Assembly (NCBI RefSeq): GCF_016808095.1
Contig: NC_068974.1
Location: 8,246,001-8,310,000 of the forward strand
Direction of reading: 5' to 3'
Length of the DNA: 64,000 nt
Source: Vigna angularis
Lineage: Eukaryota > Streptophyta > Magnoliopsida > Fabales > Fabaceae
The position numbers were made by a program, and so were the translations under genes. The notes under the pieces were generated by a model, which was not told where the DNA came from, ran no database searches, and was given only the letters and a program-made list of their open reading frames with translations. Positions 45,809 through 57,810 of the stretch are shown piece after piece (position 1 is the stretch's first letter; each line of letters begins with the position of its first letter).

Positions 45809-46560
45809 TAATTCGGAAGTTCCAAATCTATTTGAAAAAAAAAAAGATTTATAACAAAAATTAATATTTAATAATATAATAAATTTTATAACATAAACAA
45901 TTAATTATTTTATATATAATTTTTGAAGTAAAATAATAAAAATTATTATAATAATTATTAATAAAATATTATTAAAAATGACATGTATATTAATGAAATT
46001 ATTATTAAATATCTTTTGAAAATGAATTAACGATAATACAGTGTGTTAAGTTTGGAAGTCATCAAACAAAATAAATTATTTATGCAAAAAAATTCTTTAT
46101 ATATTAGTTTCAATACTTTTTTATAATAAATAATTGAACTTTCTAAATAAATTTAATAGTTAGAAATAAAAATACAATCGTGTACAAAAATTATTGTAAT
46201 AAGTGATATTTCTAACTATTTGATTTCAAATTACTATTATATAACTCCAAAAAGCAATTATAGAAAATTTGTATTCATGAATCCAATCAATTTGCATTTT
46301 ATTCAATAAGAAATTTATAGACCTAACTTAGGTTTGAGAAAGAGATAAATAACAAATAAATATATTATAAATTGAACAAAAAATATATTGTTATCAAATG
46401 TTATATTTATTTGTTCATCATATTTTTAATTATATTAGTTATAGTTTTGGGAGTAGTTTTGGGAGTAGGGTTGAGAAACTTTACAAAACACTTTTTCATA
46501 CTTTTCTTCTATTCAACTTAGGTTATCTTGAACACTTTTAGTTAATTACCTTTCACTTTC
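45641..46560. other. AT-rich intergenic DNA with (TA)n microsatellite
   Basis: (TA)n runs about 45758-45806. 45830-46480 is extremely AT-rich without ORFs. Nothing else was recognised. Confidence 0.5.
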
Positions 46561-47394
46561 TTGATGTTCGAGCTCCAAATCATGCGGACGGTACCTATCA
46601 AAGACACTTTGATGGTCAAGTCACTAATTTAACCGTTTGGGGTTATAATAAGATCTTTAATTCGCAATATATACAATTATTTATCTTCTTACCTTTGACC
46701 TGTATTTATAGGTGTTTAGTTGGGCTTATGATTAGTAAGATCGTAATCACGACTCATCATCTTAATCAGCAAAACTTATCGGTAAAACTTGATTAGGAAC
46801 TATCTTTAAGGTTGCTTAAGACTCGTTCGATTTCACTAGTACACTGGCCGACCTTCCATTAATGTGGAGATCATACGGTCCTATGGTATGCAGAGCCTCC
46901 AAGCCCGAGCCAGGTTTACTTGGTGTTAGGGATTATTGTTTCAGTTCCTCCACAATATCCTGTATCCATGAGCATTCGTTCTCTATTTGGCTAACAAGTG
47001 TGCCGTTCGGGTGAATTTTGAATCATGGTTATGGAAGAGGCAAAGGCCCGTCATTTGGTTCGTTGATCGTGGCTAAATCCAACGGTGGATGCATGCTGGC
47101 GGTTATGCAAATTTTTTCCTATAAATAAGAGTGGGGTCTAGTGTCATTTTCACCATTCTCTTCCATTTGCTTTGCCTACCGCACAATTTTGTTTGCAATT
47201 TCAGGTAACAAAATGGCTATCGTTCATCTATCTTTGTCTCTCTTCCATTTGCTTTGCCTACCACACAATTTTGTTTGCAATTTGAAGTAACAAAATGGCT
47301 ATCGTTCATCTATCTTTGTCTGAGGAGTCGGCGGGGTGTTTGTCGGCATTGCCTCTCAATCTTCGTCTTCAAACTCTGTGTTTTCTTCTCTCTT
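46560..47394 (+). repeat. LTR-like sequence with promoter-like box and start of an ORF
   Basis: It contains CCGTTCGGG (46993) and CTATAAATAAG at about 47119-47129, a good TATA box. ATGGCTATCGTTCATC follows at 47214 and again at 47296 after an 82-bp duplication. The reading frame from the second ATG is open for about 33 codons and is then entered by the TRIM LTR at 47395. This looks like the 5' end of a retroelement transcript; the product is not recognised. Confidence 0.4.
47158..47321. repeat. 82-bp tandem duplication
   Basis: Units at 47158-47239 and 47240-47321 each contain CTCTTCCATTTGCTTTGCCT and ATGGCTATCGTTCATCTATC. They differ at only about three positions, so the duplication is fairly recent. 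Confidence 0.92.
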
Positions 47395-47514
47395 TGTTGG
47401 AAGTTCCACATCGACTAGAGATAAGGCCAATTTATAGTATATAAGTGGGTGCAAACCTCACCTTACAAGCCGATTTTGTGGGGTTGAGTTAGGCTTAAAG
47501 TCCACTTTTTAACA
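47395..47514 (+). mobile_element. 120-bp TRIM solo LTR
   Basis: It starts TGTTGGAAGTTCCACATCGA, contains ATAAGTGGGTGCAAACCTCA and ends CACTTTTTAACA. It has the same LTR sequence, in the opposite orientation, as the copies in intron 6. The flanking pentamers ctctt and ttctt differ at one position, compatible with an old target duplication. It interrupts the open frame that begins at 47296. Confidence 0.75.
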
Positions 47515-48009
47515 TTCTTTGAGACAACCGAGCGAGATAACAACTCGGTCGGCGGTTCAACCACTATATATAGTGATAAGGCTATTTTTGGTATTGCGAT
47601 CGGTCTTCACTTCGGGGGAGTGGAGGTTGATGGTCAAGACGAGGGAGATAAGTACGTCTGTGATTCCAGGCTATGGTTGAGTTGGTGAATATGTCACCTA
47701 TTTTCGTTGAAAGAAAGACTTGGAGGATTGGACCGAGCAGGTATGTGTCGTTCGTAATGTAGAAAAGGCTGCTAAGATAAAGATGGCGGTTTGTAAAGGA
47801 AATGAACAAGTCTATCATACTGGTCGATTATCCATTGATGTGCAGACCGTATGGTCCTATGATACAATTACATTTCTATTTTCATCCAAAATATATATTT
47901 TTAATATTTTCTTTGATTTGACTTAGGAATAGAAAAGTAAGGGTTAAAATGTGGGGTCAACTCACAAGCCTGCATGAAAAATGTGGGGTTAAAATTTCAA
48001 GTTCGTTAA
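47515..48009. other. Retroelement-like flank, nothing specific recognised
   Basis: This is the continuation of the element interrupted by the TRIM LTR, followed by sequence with CAGACCGTATGGTCC-type motifs. The short ORFs on both strands overlap each other and match nothing I know. Confidence 0.3.
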
Positions 48010-50360
48010 TGTAACATCCCAAAAATATAGCATAAAACTATATACAGGTGTCATCATTTAATAATATGGTAAAATAGTTACTAGAAATAAAGTTAACCTT
48101 ATAGTTACTTCAAAATAACCGTAAAAGTTCAAACTTTACAATAATTCTATACTATTACAAAACTAGGTACATAATCGAGCGGTCATTTCAAAACTAGAAC
48201 TATAACCGCACGGTTAATACAGAACCACTCAACTCTAGTACCGAACGGTCTTAATCTACACAGCAGGATCCTTGCCATCCAACGCTTGCTCCAAAGAACA
48301 CCCATCTCCCTCTACTCACACCCACAAGGTGATCATTGCAAATAAGAATTTCCGAATGGAAAGAATAACAAAAGAAGGGTAAGCTAGTGTAATTTAATTA
48401 ATCATACAAATAAAGCAAATACATAATCTTATAATCGTTAAACACTCAAAGTTATGAAATCACCAACCACACAAGCATGCCATGACCGAACACTTGACGT
48501 TGACCATCCGGATTGTATAAATTATCGAGTTCTAAGGATTTGTGCACTGGTGTGATGAAGTACTAGAAACTCCATCAGCCATCACACCAGGTTAGCCTTA
48601 CAAACGCCCTCTTGCCATACAGGCACTTTGGACTCAGACCTCCTGCTATTCTCATCACATGACTCATCCCACTTTACTTGAGCATGGATGGTTATTTAGA
48701 ATGTTAGGATAAATCCCAACAAAACTCCGACCATTTATACAGTAAACCACCAAAAACAATCACCACCATGTCACCTCTCCTTGAGGATAATAGTAATACC
48801 TCTATCAAACATACTTTTACTTTAACACCATCAGGATCATGCATACATAATTCATCAAAGCAATTTGGACAATTAATTATCCTAACACATTGGAATAAAT
48901 ATAAGCCGAACATAATTAACCAAACACATATGAATAAGACCGAACACTTTGTGTATGTTGGAGACTGAACGGTTTCTCACTTCCTAAAGGACAAGATTGA
49001 ATGGTATATAATGGATAAGACTGAAGAATTGACCGAACGCTATTAAAACTTTTCACTAGACTAGAAACCGAATGCTACCACCAGACCAAGTACTAAGCTT
49101 AGACCGAATACTAAAACTAAAACCGAACACCTAATGTAAGACCGAGAGTCTTTTACTATCCACATAACAAAACCGAAAGGTCCATATTAGGTAATAAAGA
49201 GGAAGTGGCCAAACACTATTAAGGACCAACCCCCAAGAAAAGACCAAACACTAATACAAGTACAAACACTACCAATACAATTACCCACCTAAGCCGAACA
49301 CCCTTTAGCTTAGATCTAACACCTAATGCTTAGGTCAACACTGAGAATTTATAACAAATGTTAATCATCACTTATTACTACTAAGAGACCGAACGGTACA
49401 ATAGTATGACCGATCGGTCATTAACCAATAAGAACCATAAGAATTCAAACACATATAGAACCAAACTCTCGAGTAAAACCTTATGGTCAACTAGTGACCC
49501 TCAGCGATCGGCATAATTCCTCATAATACTGCAGAGTTATGTTCAACACCTATCCTTAACCAAAACACAACATTCTCACCAACTTCTACATTTTTCCAAA
49601 CTTGTATTATATTCCCATCCCTGTCCAAGTTTTATGACCCAAAATAGAAAAACAAAATCACTCAAACCGATCACTATACAGAAGATTTCAACTGTTCCCC
49701 AGGTTGCAGCCATATATAGAGTTTCAAACAAAATTCAATCAAACATTCACTTATTCATTCATGCAAACATCCAAACAAAAATTCCTCAACACAGAAAAAC
49801 ATAATTAAATTACTAACTTCCCTTACCTCGAATAATCCAGACAATTCTACACTTCCACAGCCTTGCCTAACCTGCAAATAACTTCTAAGGCAGCCTACAA
49901 TTTCCGATCGGTGAAAAGGAACCAACTAGAGAATCAAAGACAGAAAAACATGTTCGGAGGAGTAGTTGATGAACACATGCAAGCTGAACAGTGCTTGCAT
50001 GTAACAGAAAATGTAGAAACCTCAAAGAACGAAGGAATTGAACTTACCAACTCTAACACAACAACTTGATCGGTGAAAAGAAAAGTTCTTGACACCAAGA
50101 AAGCTCAAGCACGACCTGATTGATGATCAAATGCAGAAAAAGTGCGAATTTGTAGAGAGAAGGAGGAGAAAAGGAAAACTCAGAATTTGGAGAGAAGAAG
50201 TGCATGCAGAGAATGGCACGAACTTTTGAAAAGTTCATTTATATACTACCGTCAAAAACCGAGCGGTCCACTCAAATGCATACACTTGTCCTCCCCACTT
50301 TCTCTGAATTTCACGGTTCTTACAGTCAGAACCACAGTCGGCCCGAGCTTTGGATGGGAT
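48010..50360. repeat. Long LTR-like repeat rich in GACCGAAC motifs
   Basis: It starts TGTAACATCCCAAAA, a common start for antisense plant Ty3 LTRs. The interior has many GACCGAAC/CCGAACGGT motifs (48240-49450 and 50262). No protein domain was found. It ends at or near the hAT-like terminus at about 50362. No matching end or target duplication was found. Confidence 0.4.
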
Positions 50361-51046
50361 GAGACCACGGATGGCAACGGGTCGGGTCGGGTACAGATAG
50401 TGCCTACCCGCAACCTAACCCGCTGGATAAAATTGTACCCGTTACCCGCCTTACTACCCGCCTCAAAAGAACCCGCGGGTACCCGTTGGATACCCGTTTT
50501 CAATTCGCAAATATTTAAAAAAAATTATTTTATAATGAGAATTAAATGAAAAAAATCCAAATTAAATTGCAAAAAAAATGCAAATAATATTTAAAACATA
50601 TATCAAGTAAAGTCAATACATAAGTAAATAAAAGTTAAAACTTAGATTCAAATTAATACAAATTAATAGTAAAAATAATTCAAATTAATACAAATTAAAT
50701 CAAATTAGTACAAATTAAAACTTAAATTCAAATACTTGTTCTAAAAATAACACTGTAAGATTTATGTTTGTTCTTCTACATCTTCATTTTGACCACTTAA
50801 TTCCTGAAACAAATAAATACAAATAAAATCATTAATCAATGACAAAGTGACATTATTAATAAAATTAGATTAAAATATTATAAACAAAACTACTAACATT
50901 ATCATCAATTATCTCCTCTAGTATTGTATTAAGCTTCATGTTATCCACTTTCAATTTTGAAGAACCTGAAAAAGAAAAATAAATTCATTTGTCATAGCCA
51001 ATCATTTGAATAAATATAAATATGTAATTTGTATTGTTCATTTAAT

Positions 51047-51345
51047 TACCTTGTATGTCACTCCATAGCCAATCTTGAACACACATCAATGCCTCTAAAG
51101 TGTTTGGGTGTAATCTACTCCGATGTGGAGTAAGAAATCGACCACCAATGCTAAAAGAAAACTCAGAAGCAACTGTTGAGATAGGAATGACTAGAAAATC
51201 TCTTGCAATCATTTGTAAGATTGGATATTTTAATCCATTAGTCTTCCACCAAATTAAAATTTCAAATTCTTCATCTGAATCCGGTAGTGTCGATTCCTCG
51301 AAGTAATAATCAAGTTCTAACTTATAATTTGATGGTTCATTTTTC
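51047..51345 (-). pseudogene. hAT transposase C-terminal dimerisation domain
   Basis: The minus-strand reading contains FEILIWWKTNGLKYPILQMI, ARDFLVIPISTVASEFSFS and GGRFLTPHRSRLHPNTLEAL followed by CVQDWLW, the canonical hAT dimerisation motif. A GT donor follows at about 51050, and a probable last exon (EIIDDN-like) lies at about 50900-50965. No catalytic DDE core was found upstream on this strand, so the element is incapable of autonomous transposition. The domain itself is intact over about 95 residues. Confidence 0.85.
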
Positions 51346-52092
51346 TTTGCAATCTGATGTTTGGAATAATGATAATGGTTTTTAAAATTAAATTACTAAA
51401 TATATTTTAGTTTTTTTTATGTTTTATTTTGAAACTTATTAAATAATAACTTTTTATTATTACTATTTAATAAATATTTGAACAAGTGTAAATATGAAAA
51501 TAGTATACTCAATACTTAAAAAAGTATATGTGAAGGAATTGGACTAAAAAAAGTGTCGACGAGCATAATTCCTACCCCTTATATAATGAGGATATTGTTT
51601 GACAACAAATTTCATATTAAAATTTCAACAAATTGTCATCAATTTATTTATTATAAATGAAATCACCAAACAAAGGGCAAATCAATGTCATAAAAACACA
51701 AAAGAACTCTAGAATACTGTGAAACATTTACTTTAATAGTTCTTTGTTTGGAAAATAAAAGGGAGACACGAGACACTTTTAATACACAATGTGTCTAGAT
51801 TTGCTAAGATATTTTCAAAAGATAGAATAGAGAAGAAGATAGAAGTTCTGATGTAGCAGAGAAAGAGAGGAAATGTAAAATTGTATGTTCTGTGTGTATT
51901 AAAATGTGAAAGTATACAAGTGGCTTTATATGCACAGTGAATGGAAACAGATGTAGAGCTGTTATTAAGACAACTGTCCACTTAATGTTGTGTTGATGGA
52001 AACAGATGAAGCACGATGACAGGAAAGATGAAAGCTGCAAATCCACTGAGTAGTAGACTTGTGTGGGAAACATGTTTGAGTGAGTTTAAATC

Positions 52093-52362
52093 CTTGGGGA
52101 AGATTGCAGTGAGGCTTATTTTTCAGCACGCAACTTCATGTGGGTTTAAGAGTAATTGGTCTTTTATGAGGAAATTTTAAGCTAATAAACAGTCAAGAGC
52201 TGCCTTGGAGAGGGCTCAGAAAATGATATACATTGCAACTCATGCCAAGCTTGAAAGGAGAGACTTTTCCAGTGAGGAAGAGAAGGATGCAAAGTTGTTT
52301 GCCATGTTTGGTAGTGAGGATGGCATGTTGGCTGAAGTTTATGCTGATGCTCCTTTAGTGTA
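52093..52362 (+). pseudogene. Second hAT-like transposase C-terminus, + strand
   Basis: The + strand frame reads IAVRLIFQHATSCGFKSNWSF, which matches the shape of the hAT C-terminal RLLSQ..SSSGCERNWS block. It then has one in-frame stop (TAA near 52180) and ERAQKMIYIATHAKLERRDF leading to an acidic tail and a stop at about 52362. It is in the opposite orientation to, and of a different subfamily from, the domain at 51047. The rest of the protein is absent. Confidence 0.45.
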
Positions 52363-52838
52363 ATGTGCTTTTTTTCAACTCTTATAGAATTGTGTAATTT
52401 TAGGATTTATTATATTCTATTATTCCCTCACATCTAGTTGAAAATTTTTCATGACTTTGGGGTTGAAACAGAAGGAATATTAGAAGGGACCAAAAAAACC
52501 ATGTTGTTAGTGACCGTGTTATGATCAGCTTTGATTCTAATGAATCATCAATCTTGCTCTTTTATCAGCATAACAACAATCCAGGAAAGGAGCAAGACAA
52601 ATTTCATGTCCCAAAAATTTTACGGGATTTTCTGTAATGAGAATGATTATTGAATCCTAGTTCTAATATCAATCTTCGAGATATCAGTTCAAAGACATTT
52701 ACTTTTCGAGGCTTCCAGCTAAGTTCAAAGACATTTACTTTTCTCTAAATGATAAATCTAGATTATGAACTGCAAGAGGACGTACCTGAGGTGAAGTAAT
52801 CAGCAACAACAAAATCAAACAAAAATCGTAAAAATCTC

Positions 52839-53280
52839 CTATTGTGCTTCCTTGGATGCTAGGAGGCTAGCAATAAACAAAACATCAATTTTCTTCTCTA
52901 CGAAACCCCCAACTGATTCTCTGCTTCTTCTAGCTTTACAGTTGCAACGGGAAATATTCCAGGCATTACGAACCCCCCCAAACACAAAGTAACCTAAACT
53001 CCCAAACAAACCAAACACAGAAATTGATCTCATCCCCAAACCCAAAACCCTACCGAAAAGAGGTAACATAAGAGATTTAAAAGTACATTACAATGTGCGT
53101 CCCTGGTCGAGAGAAAGATTTTGAATATCTTCTTTGGAGCTACAAAGAGGCACAGTTCACGCATGGAGCTGCAAAGAGAAGAGGCACGACACGACACGCG
53201 GATGGAGTATGAGGAAAGAAGTAGAACACATTCATAAAACCTAATTTAAACTAAGGATAAAGATGTAATTTCAACTTCTA
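52839..53280. other. hAT interior, unassigned
   Basis: A 76-codon minus-strand ORF (52839-53069) has a Gly/Val/Arg-rich product that I do not recognise. It may be captured sequence or chance. It is followed by leader-like sequence up to the GC-rich right end. Confidence 0.25.
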
Positions 53281-53405
53281 AGCGGGTAACAGATACCTGC
53301 GGGTACGGATAATGCAATACCTGAACCCGACCCGATAACGAGCGGGTATTAAAAACCCTGCTACCCACTATCCGCGGGTACATATTATCTGCGGTTACCA
53401 ACTAT

Positions 53406-54116
53406 CCACAACGGGTTTAATGTATGTTTTGGTTGTGTCTCTTGTGCTATTTTGCAGAATTTTATTTACCGTGTTGCTCTGTTTTAGTTTATTAGTTCAT
53501 GTGTGGATCTTAGTAGGTTTAATGTTTAGTTTGTTGTTATTAAAGTATACTCTTTTTAAATGGAGTAAAAAAGCATAGTGAAATTTAAGGTTTTGTTGTT
53601 CATTAGAAATAACAATATGCTATTTCAGGAGTGTTGTGTTTGAATTTTGATGAAATCATGGTTTTATTGTTTGTCTTTATGAAGATGTATAACCTTTAAA
53701 TTTATGGTTGACAGTTTATCAAATGACAATTCTGAGTAAATTCTAGGAACAATTTTCTTTCTGGGTCAGTGACGTGGGAACTGGTTTACAAAAAGATACA
53801 CTATTATCAGTGAAGTGAATATGATTTAAAAGTGATGCGAGCTCCCTTCGGGTAAAAAAGAATGTGGGATGGACCCTAACATTCAAATTATTTTAACAAG
53901 CAACGTAGGTTAGTTCGATTCGCATTTTGTGTCACATTGTCACTTCTAATTTTATTACAAAAATAGTAACATATAGTCAATCGTGTGTGAAAAACTAAAT
54001 GTTGAAGATACAATTCAATTTTTGCAAGTGATTGACCTTATTTTCATCCCATTTTTAAAAGTGATTGACCTTATTTTCATATATGAGATGGTCCACAACC
54101 TTCATATCAACAATTA
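53406..54116. other. AT-rich spacer between hAT and CACTA elements
   Basis: No ORF of note. A short GTGATTGACCTTATTTTCAT phrase is repeated in tandem at about 54028 and 54060. Confidence 0.4.
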
Positions 54117-56116
54117 CACTAGTGTAGAAATAGAATATAATTAACGTCACACATATAATGTTTGATTTCCAAAAATTCAACGTTAAAAATGATCGGTGAC
54201 AGTTTCGTAATTAAAAAAGTCATTTAGATGTCGGCTCACAAAGTCAACGTCTAAATACATATAAACATCGGGCCCCCTCATTGGACGCCAAAAATATGTG
54301 AGAGAGGTAAAAAAACAATTTTTTTTATTACATTTAGACGTTCAGGGGTTGGGAGGCCGATGACTAAAGCATCTTTACACGTCAGCTGACCATGTTGGAC
54401 GCCAAATGGTCTACGAAAGTAATCCAAAAGTCACTTTCTGGAGGGGTTTAGACGTCAATCCCACCCCTCGATGTCTAAATAGGCTTTAGACGTCGGTCCC
54501 CCCACCCCGAACGCTAAATGGTTTGCATAAAGTAGCCCAAAAGCCATTGTTTCATTGCCCTTAAACGTCCGACCCAACCCCCGACGTCCAAATAGGCTTT
54601 AGACGTCGGCTCCTCCTAGCCCGGACTCCAAATGGCTCCGTAAATGACTGAATAACAACGCCAAAATTAATTTTTTAAAGCCCTTAGATGGCAGCTCGAG
54701 AGGGGGTTGCCGTTTAAACTGATTTAGACGTCGCCCCCCCCCCCCCCCCCCGGTCGACGTCTAAATTGCTGCTATTACCAACCCGTGAATGCGAGCAACA
54801 ATTACGCATATTCCTCACGAATTCTCTCATCCTCTATCACTAATGAGGTACGATTTTCTCCCATTTGCACCGTTTAAAATCATTTTTACTCCGATTACAT
54901 TACTCTTTGATGAATTATCTTCCATTTTAACCAATTAAAATGTGTTTTCATTGCGTTTTGGTGAAATTCTTGGCGCGTTCTTGGCCGGTGATTTTAGGGC
55001 CATATTCTGTGCGTTTTTGAACAGTGGTGCAGCCTTCAAAACACTTTCCCACTCCTCTATTTCCCCATTAAGAAAGTTAATTTTGTTGTTGTTAGTTTTG
55101 TATACGCATGTGATTGGGTTTTGGGTATGCATGTCATTGGGTTGTTAGTTATAATATATATGAATTTTAGTTTTGGGAGATATGATTATTTGATATGTGA
55201 TTTTGCATTATTTGATAAAGTTTCTTGTGTTATTATGATTGACATGTTATGTAAACTTTTTAGCTTGAATTTTCGCAATATATATTGTTGATTTAATTTT
55301 GAATATATTATAAGTATGAAATCATTGAGTGAGACTTTGTTCCCGTTTGAGATTTAACACAAACGATTAATCTTTTAATTGTTTGTCTTAAATTTCGAAT
55401 TGTCCGATCAGACAATTTGGGAAAATTATTTTTCATAATTTCCTATACCATGTACGTTGGAGTTTATGGATAAGTTTGATAAAAGTTCGGTTCAGATTAT
55501 TTGTATTGTTCTCGGGATGCATATTTGATTGTGGTCATCTCTAACCACCCTCATTTCTTGTATTTTGGAGAACAATGCGAAATGTTGCCAAAATCTTATC
55601 AAACTTATCAGTTTAGAGTTCTTTTCATGTGTCTTAGCAAATTATGAAAAGTAATTTTTCTAAATGGGTGGGACCTAACCTTGTGAGAGTTAAAAAATTG
55701 AGACTGATGAAGCTTGTTACGGAGTTTCAAAGTTCTTGCAATATATGTGACCATCTATTCATGTTCGGTATAATGAGAACTTATATCGTTTGGACTTGGC
55801 ATGGAGAAGTACTAGACCAGCCAATGACATGACGAGGAACAAATTATGTGGAAGAATGATTGAGTGATCATTTAGAGGACATGATACATGATGTTGGTGA
55901 AGAAAATTTTGGAAGAGCTAATTTGTATGATTCTCTTATAAATGATTCAGAGCAACAGTTGTACCTAGGATGCTCCAACTTTACACGTCTATCTGCAACT
56001 TTGAAGTTGTTTAGTTTAAAAACAAGGAATGTATGGACCGACAAAAGCTTAACAGAGTTGTTGGAGTCGTTGAAAGAGATGCTTCCTGATCAAGGTCATC
56101 CCGAATCAAATTAATA
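54117..56116 (+). mobile_element. CACTA (En/Spm) transposon, left part
   Basis: It begins CACTAGTGTAGAAATAG at 54117, the CACTA terminus. It is followed by subterminal repeats built of TTTAGACGTC and GACGTCTAAA in both orientations (54220-54765), including a poly-C run at about 54728-54748. A transposase remnant follows at 55644-56113. The element is broken by the insertion at 56117 and no right TAGTG end is visible. Confidence 0.8.
55644..56113 (+). pseudogene. TNP2-type CACTA transposase, N-terminal fragment
   Basis: After an open stretch with HLFMFGIMRTYIVWTWHGE (55757-55812) comes a stop. In another frame LSDHLEDMIHDVGEENFGRA (about 55860-55920), LYLGCSNFTRLSATLKL and WTDKSLTELLESLKEMLP (about 56035-56090) follow. 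These are the landmarks of the transposase-associated and TNP2 N-terminal region of plant CACTA elements, in the right order. The catalytic part is missing because another repeat starts at 56117. Confidence 0.85.
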
Positions 56117-57328
56117 TGCAATTAATGTACAGTATATATTAGGAAGTGACTCCTAGGTCATCTCTCAAGGACCAACAATTGGTTCAGTCATTTGGACAGA
56201 TTGTGTGAACAAAAATTAACTGATTAAAACACTAATTAAAACAGGTTCGTATCTAGATCAATTGCAATGCTTCCAATCAGGGATTAACAACAATTAAACA
56301 CTACTCTTACCCCTAATCCAACACGAATTAACCAACTAAGTGAAGGTTAATTCGGTCTTCAAAAACGCGAATTAAGTAAACACATTGCACACGTCTAATC
56401 AATTATGCACACACAATCTAATTAACTAAGCGAAAATCAAACACCAATTAGGAAACTAAATGTATACCTAATTGCAAGCACACAATAACCGAACTAACAT
56501 CATGCAAGGCAAGAACAACACCATCAAAATGGTCCAGAAATCTCAAGCAAACATCACAATCGTTCTAGTTACCAATCCAACTCAATTAAACTTCCATGAA
56601 AACGAAATTGAAGCAACATAAATCAAAATTGGAGTGAAACATAAAAAAAAATTAAAACACAACACTAGAAAACGAAACAACAAAGGCAAGTAAAATCATA
56701 AGCGAAATTGCAACCTGGAAGTAAAATAGAATGCAAAAATCTATGACGAAATTGAATTGCAAATGCGAAAATGAAAGGGGGAAAATGAAATTCAAAACAG
56801 AAAATGAAATTAAAGCAACGGGACAAAACGAGATTGGAATTAAACTAAAATTATTCAATACATGAAGAAGGAAAAGAAAGCAAAACCTAAAATCCCAAAG
56901 GGAAGGGGGGTCTCGAAAACTAGAATGAAGAAAAGAAGAGAAAAACGTTTTTGGGTCCCTCGGGGTATAAAACCTAAGTCCCCATTCAGCCCTCACATTG
57001 GGCTTTTTACAAATCTGACCCAAAATGGCCCAAATGTAACTTTGGTCCAAAAATACATATTAAAAAAAATTAAAAATATAATGTTGATGTGGAAAATAAT
57101 AAATGATGTGGTCACACTTTTGTTGTCCCAAAATATGATTCCAAAATTGTCCTGCAAATAATAATTGGAATAATTAAGCCCAAATAATTCAAATTAATTA
57201 AAATAATAATTATTAGTCAAATTAATCCCAAATAGTGAAAATGAGACAATAATGAAAAATTAAACACAATTCACTAATACAATTCGATGCGGAAGACTAA
57301 GTGAATAGTACAAAATAATGATTTATCA
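56117..57328. mobile_element. Unclassified dispersed element, copy B, inserted in the CACTA transposase
   Basis: Its ends match copy A (13579-15338): TGCAA..TTAGGAAGTGACTCCTAGG at the left, and GCCCAAATAATT, AATTCACTAATACAATT and AATAATGA at the right. It lacks copy A's ACCGTTCGG arrays, which explains the length difference. The interior is A-rich with a 99-codon ORF (56862-57161) of basic low-complexity sequence, not credible as a gene. Confidence 0.6.
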
Positions 57329-57354
57329 CTTCCAAAAAATAATACTCTACCTAT

Positions 57355-57810
57355 TGTCAACACCCAATTTTATCCGGGTAAATAAAATTTATCACAAAAT
57401 TAAATAAATAAAAATATAAGAACAAAATTAAAAAATAATAAAATACTATTTGTTTTACTGTTTTCACCCCTAATTAAATTTTTAACCCATAGCCCAATGG
57501 CCAAAAATAATCCCGCATTTTTTTTACTTCCTCACCACTTTTTTTTTTCTTATCACACCTCACTCTTTTTTTTAAAGTTTTATCATTTTCATGAAAAGGA
57601 AAAAAATAATACATCACATTGTGAGTCAATTGTTTTCAATGCAAATAATTAATTTTGTGAGATTAAAAAAAACAAAAAAATGCGTCATATATATATTTTC
57701 TGCGTAGTTCATTTTTTTTTTCTAATTCATAATGATCAAAGTCTCAACCAGAAAAAACAACGACAAGATTTCCACGACATCCTTATAGGACCCGAGCAAA
57801 TTGCAAAAAT
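57355..57810 (+). repeat. Probable 5' LTR and leader of a Ty3/Gypsy element
   Basis: It starts TGTCAACACCCAATTTTATC, an LTR-like start, and is AT-rich up to the gag ATG at 57811. Neither the LTR end nor the primer-binding site could be fixed. Confidence 0.45.

Larger units (their letters stand above)
50362..53405 (-). mobile_element. hAT-type DNA transposon, degenerate, with ACCCG-rich ends
   Basis: Both ends are GC-rich and built of ACCCGY/RCGGGT repeats, facing inward (left GGGTCGGGTCGGGTAC at 50375; right CCCGACCCGATAACGAGCGG at about 53323). This is typical of a widespread plant hAT group. Inside is a hAT transposase C-terminus on the minus strand. The extreme TIR bases and the 8-bp duplication could not be confirmed, so the limits are ±20 bp. 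Confidence 0.7.

Noticed and set aside
47395..47514. Possible Cassandra-type TRIM with embedded 5S rRNA
   Set aside because: The LTR has no 5S internal control region. Only the legume TRIM-type phrase GTGGGTGCAAACCTCACC is present.
56862..57161. 99-codon Lys-rich ORF
   Set aside because: Low-complexity basic translation of A-rich DNA inside dispersed element copy B.
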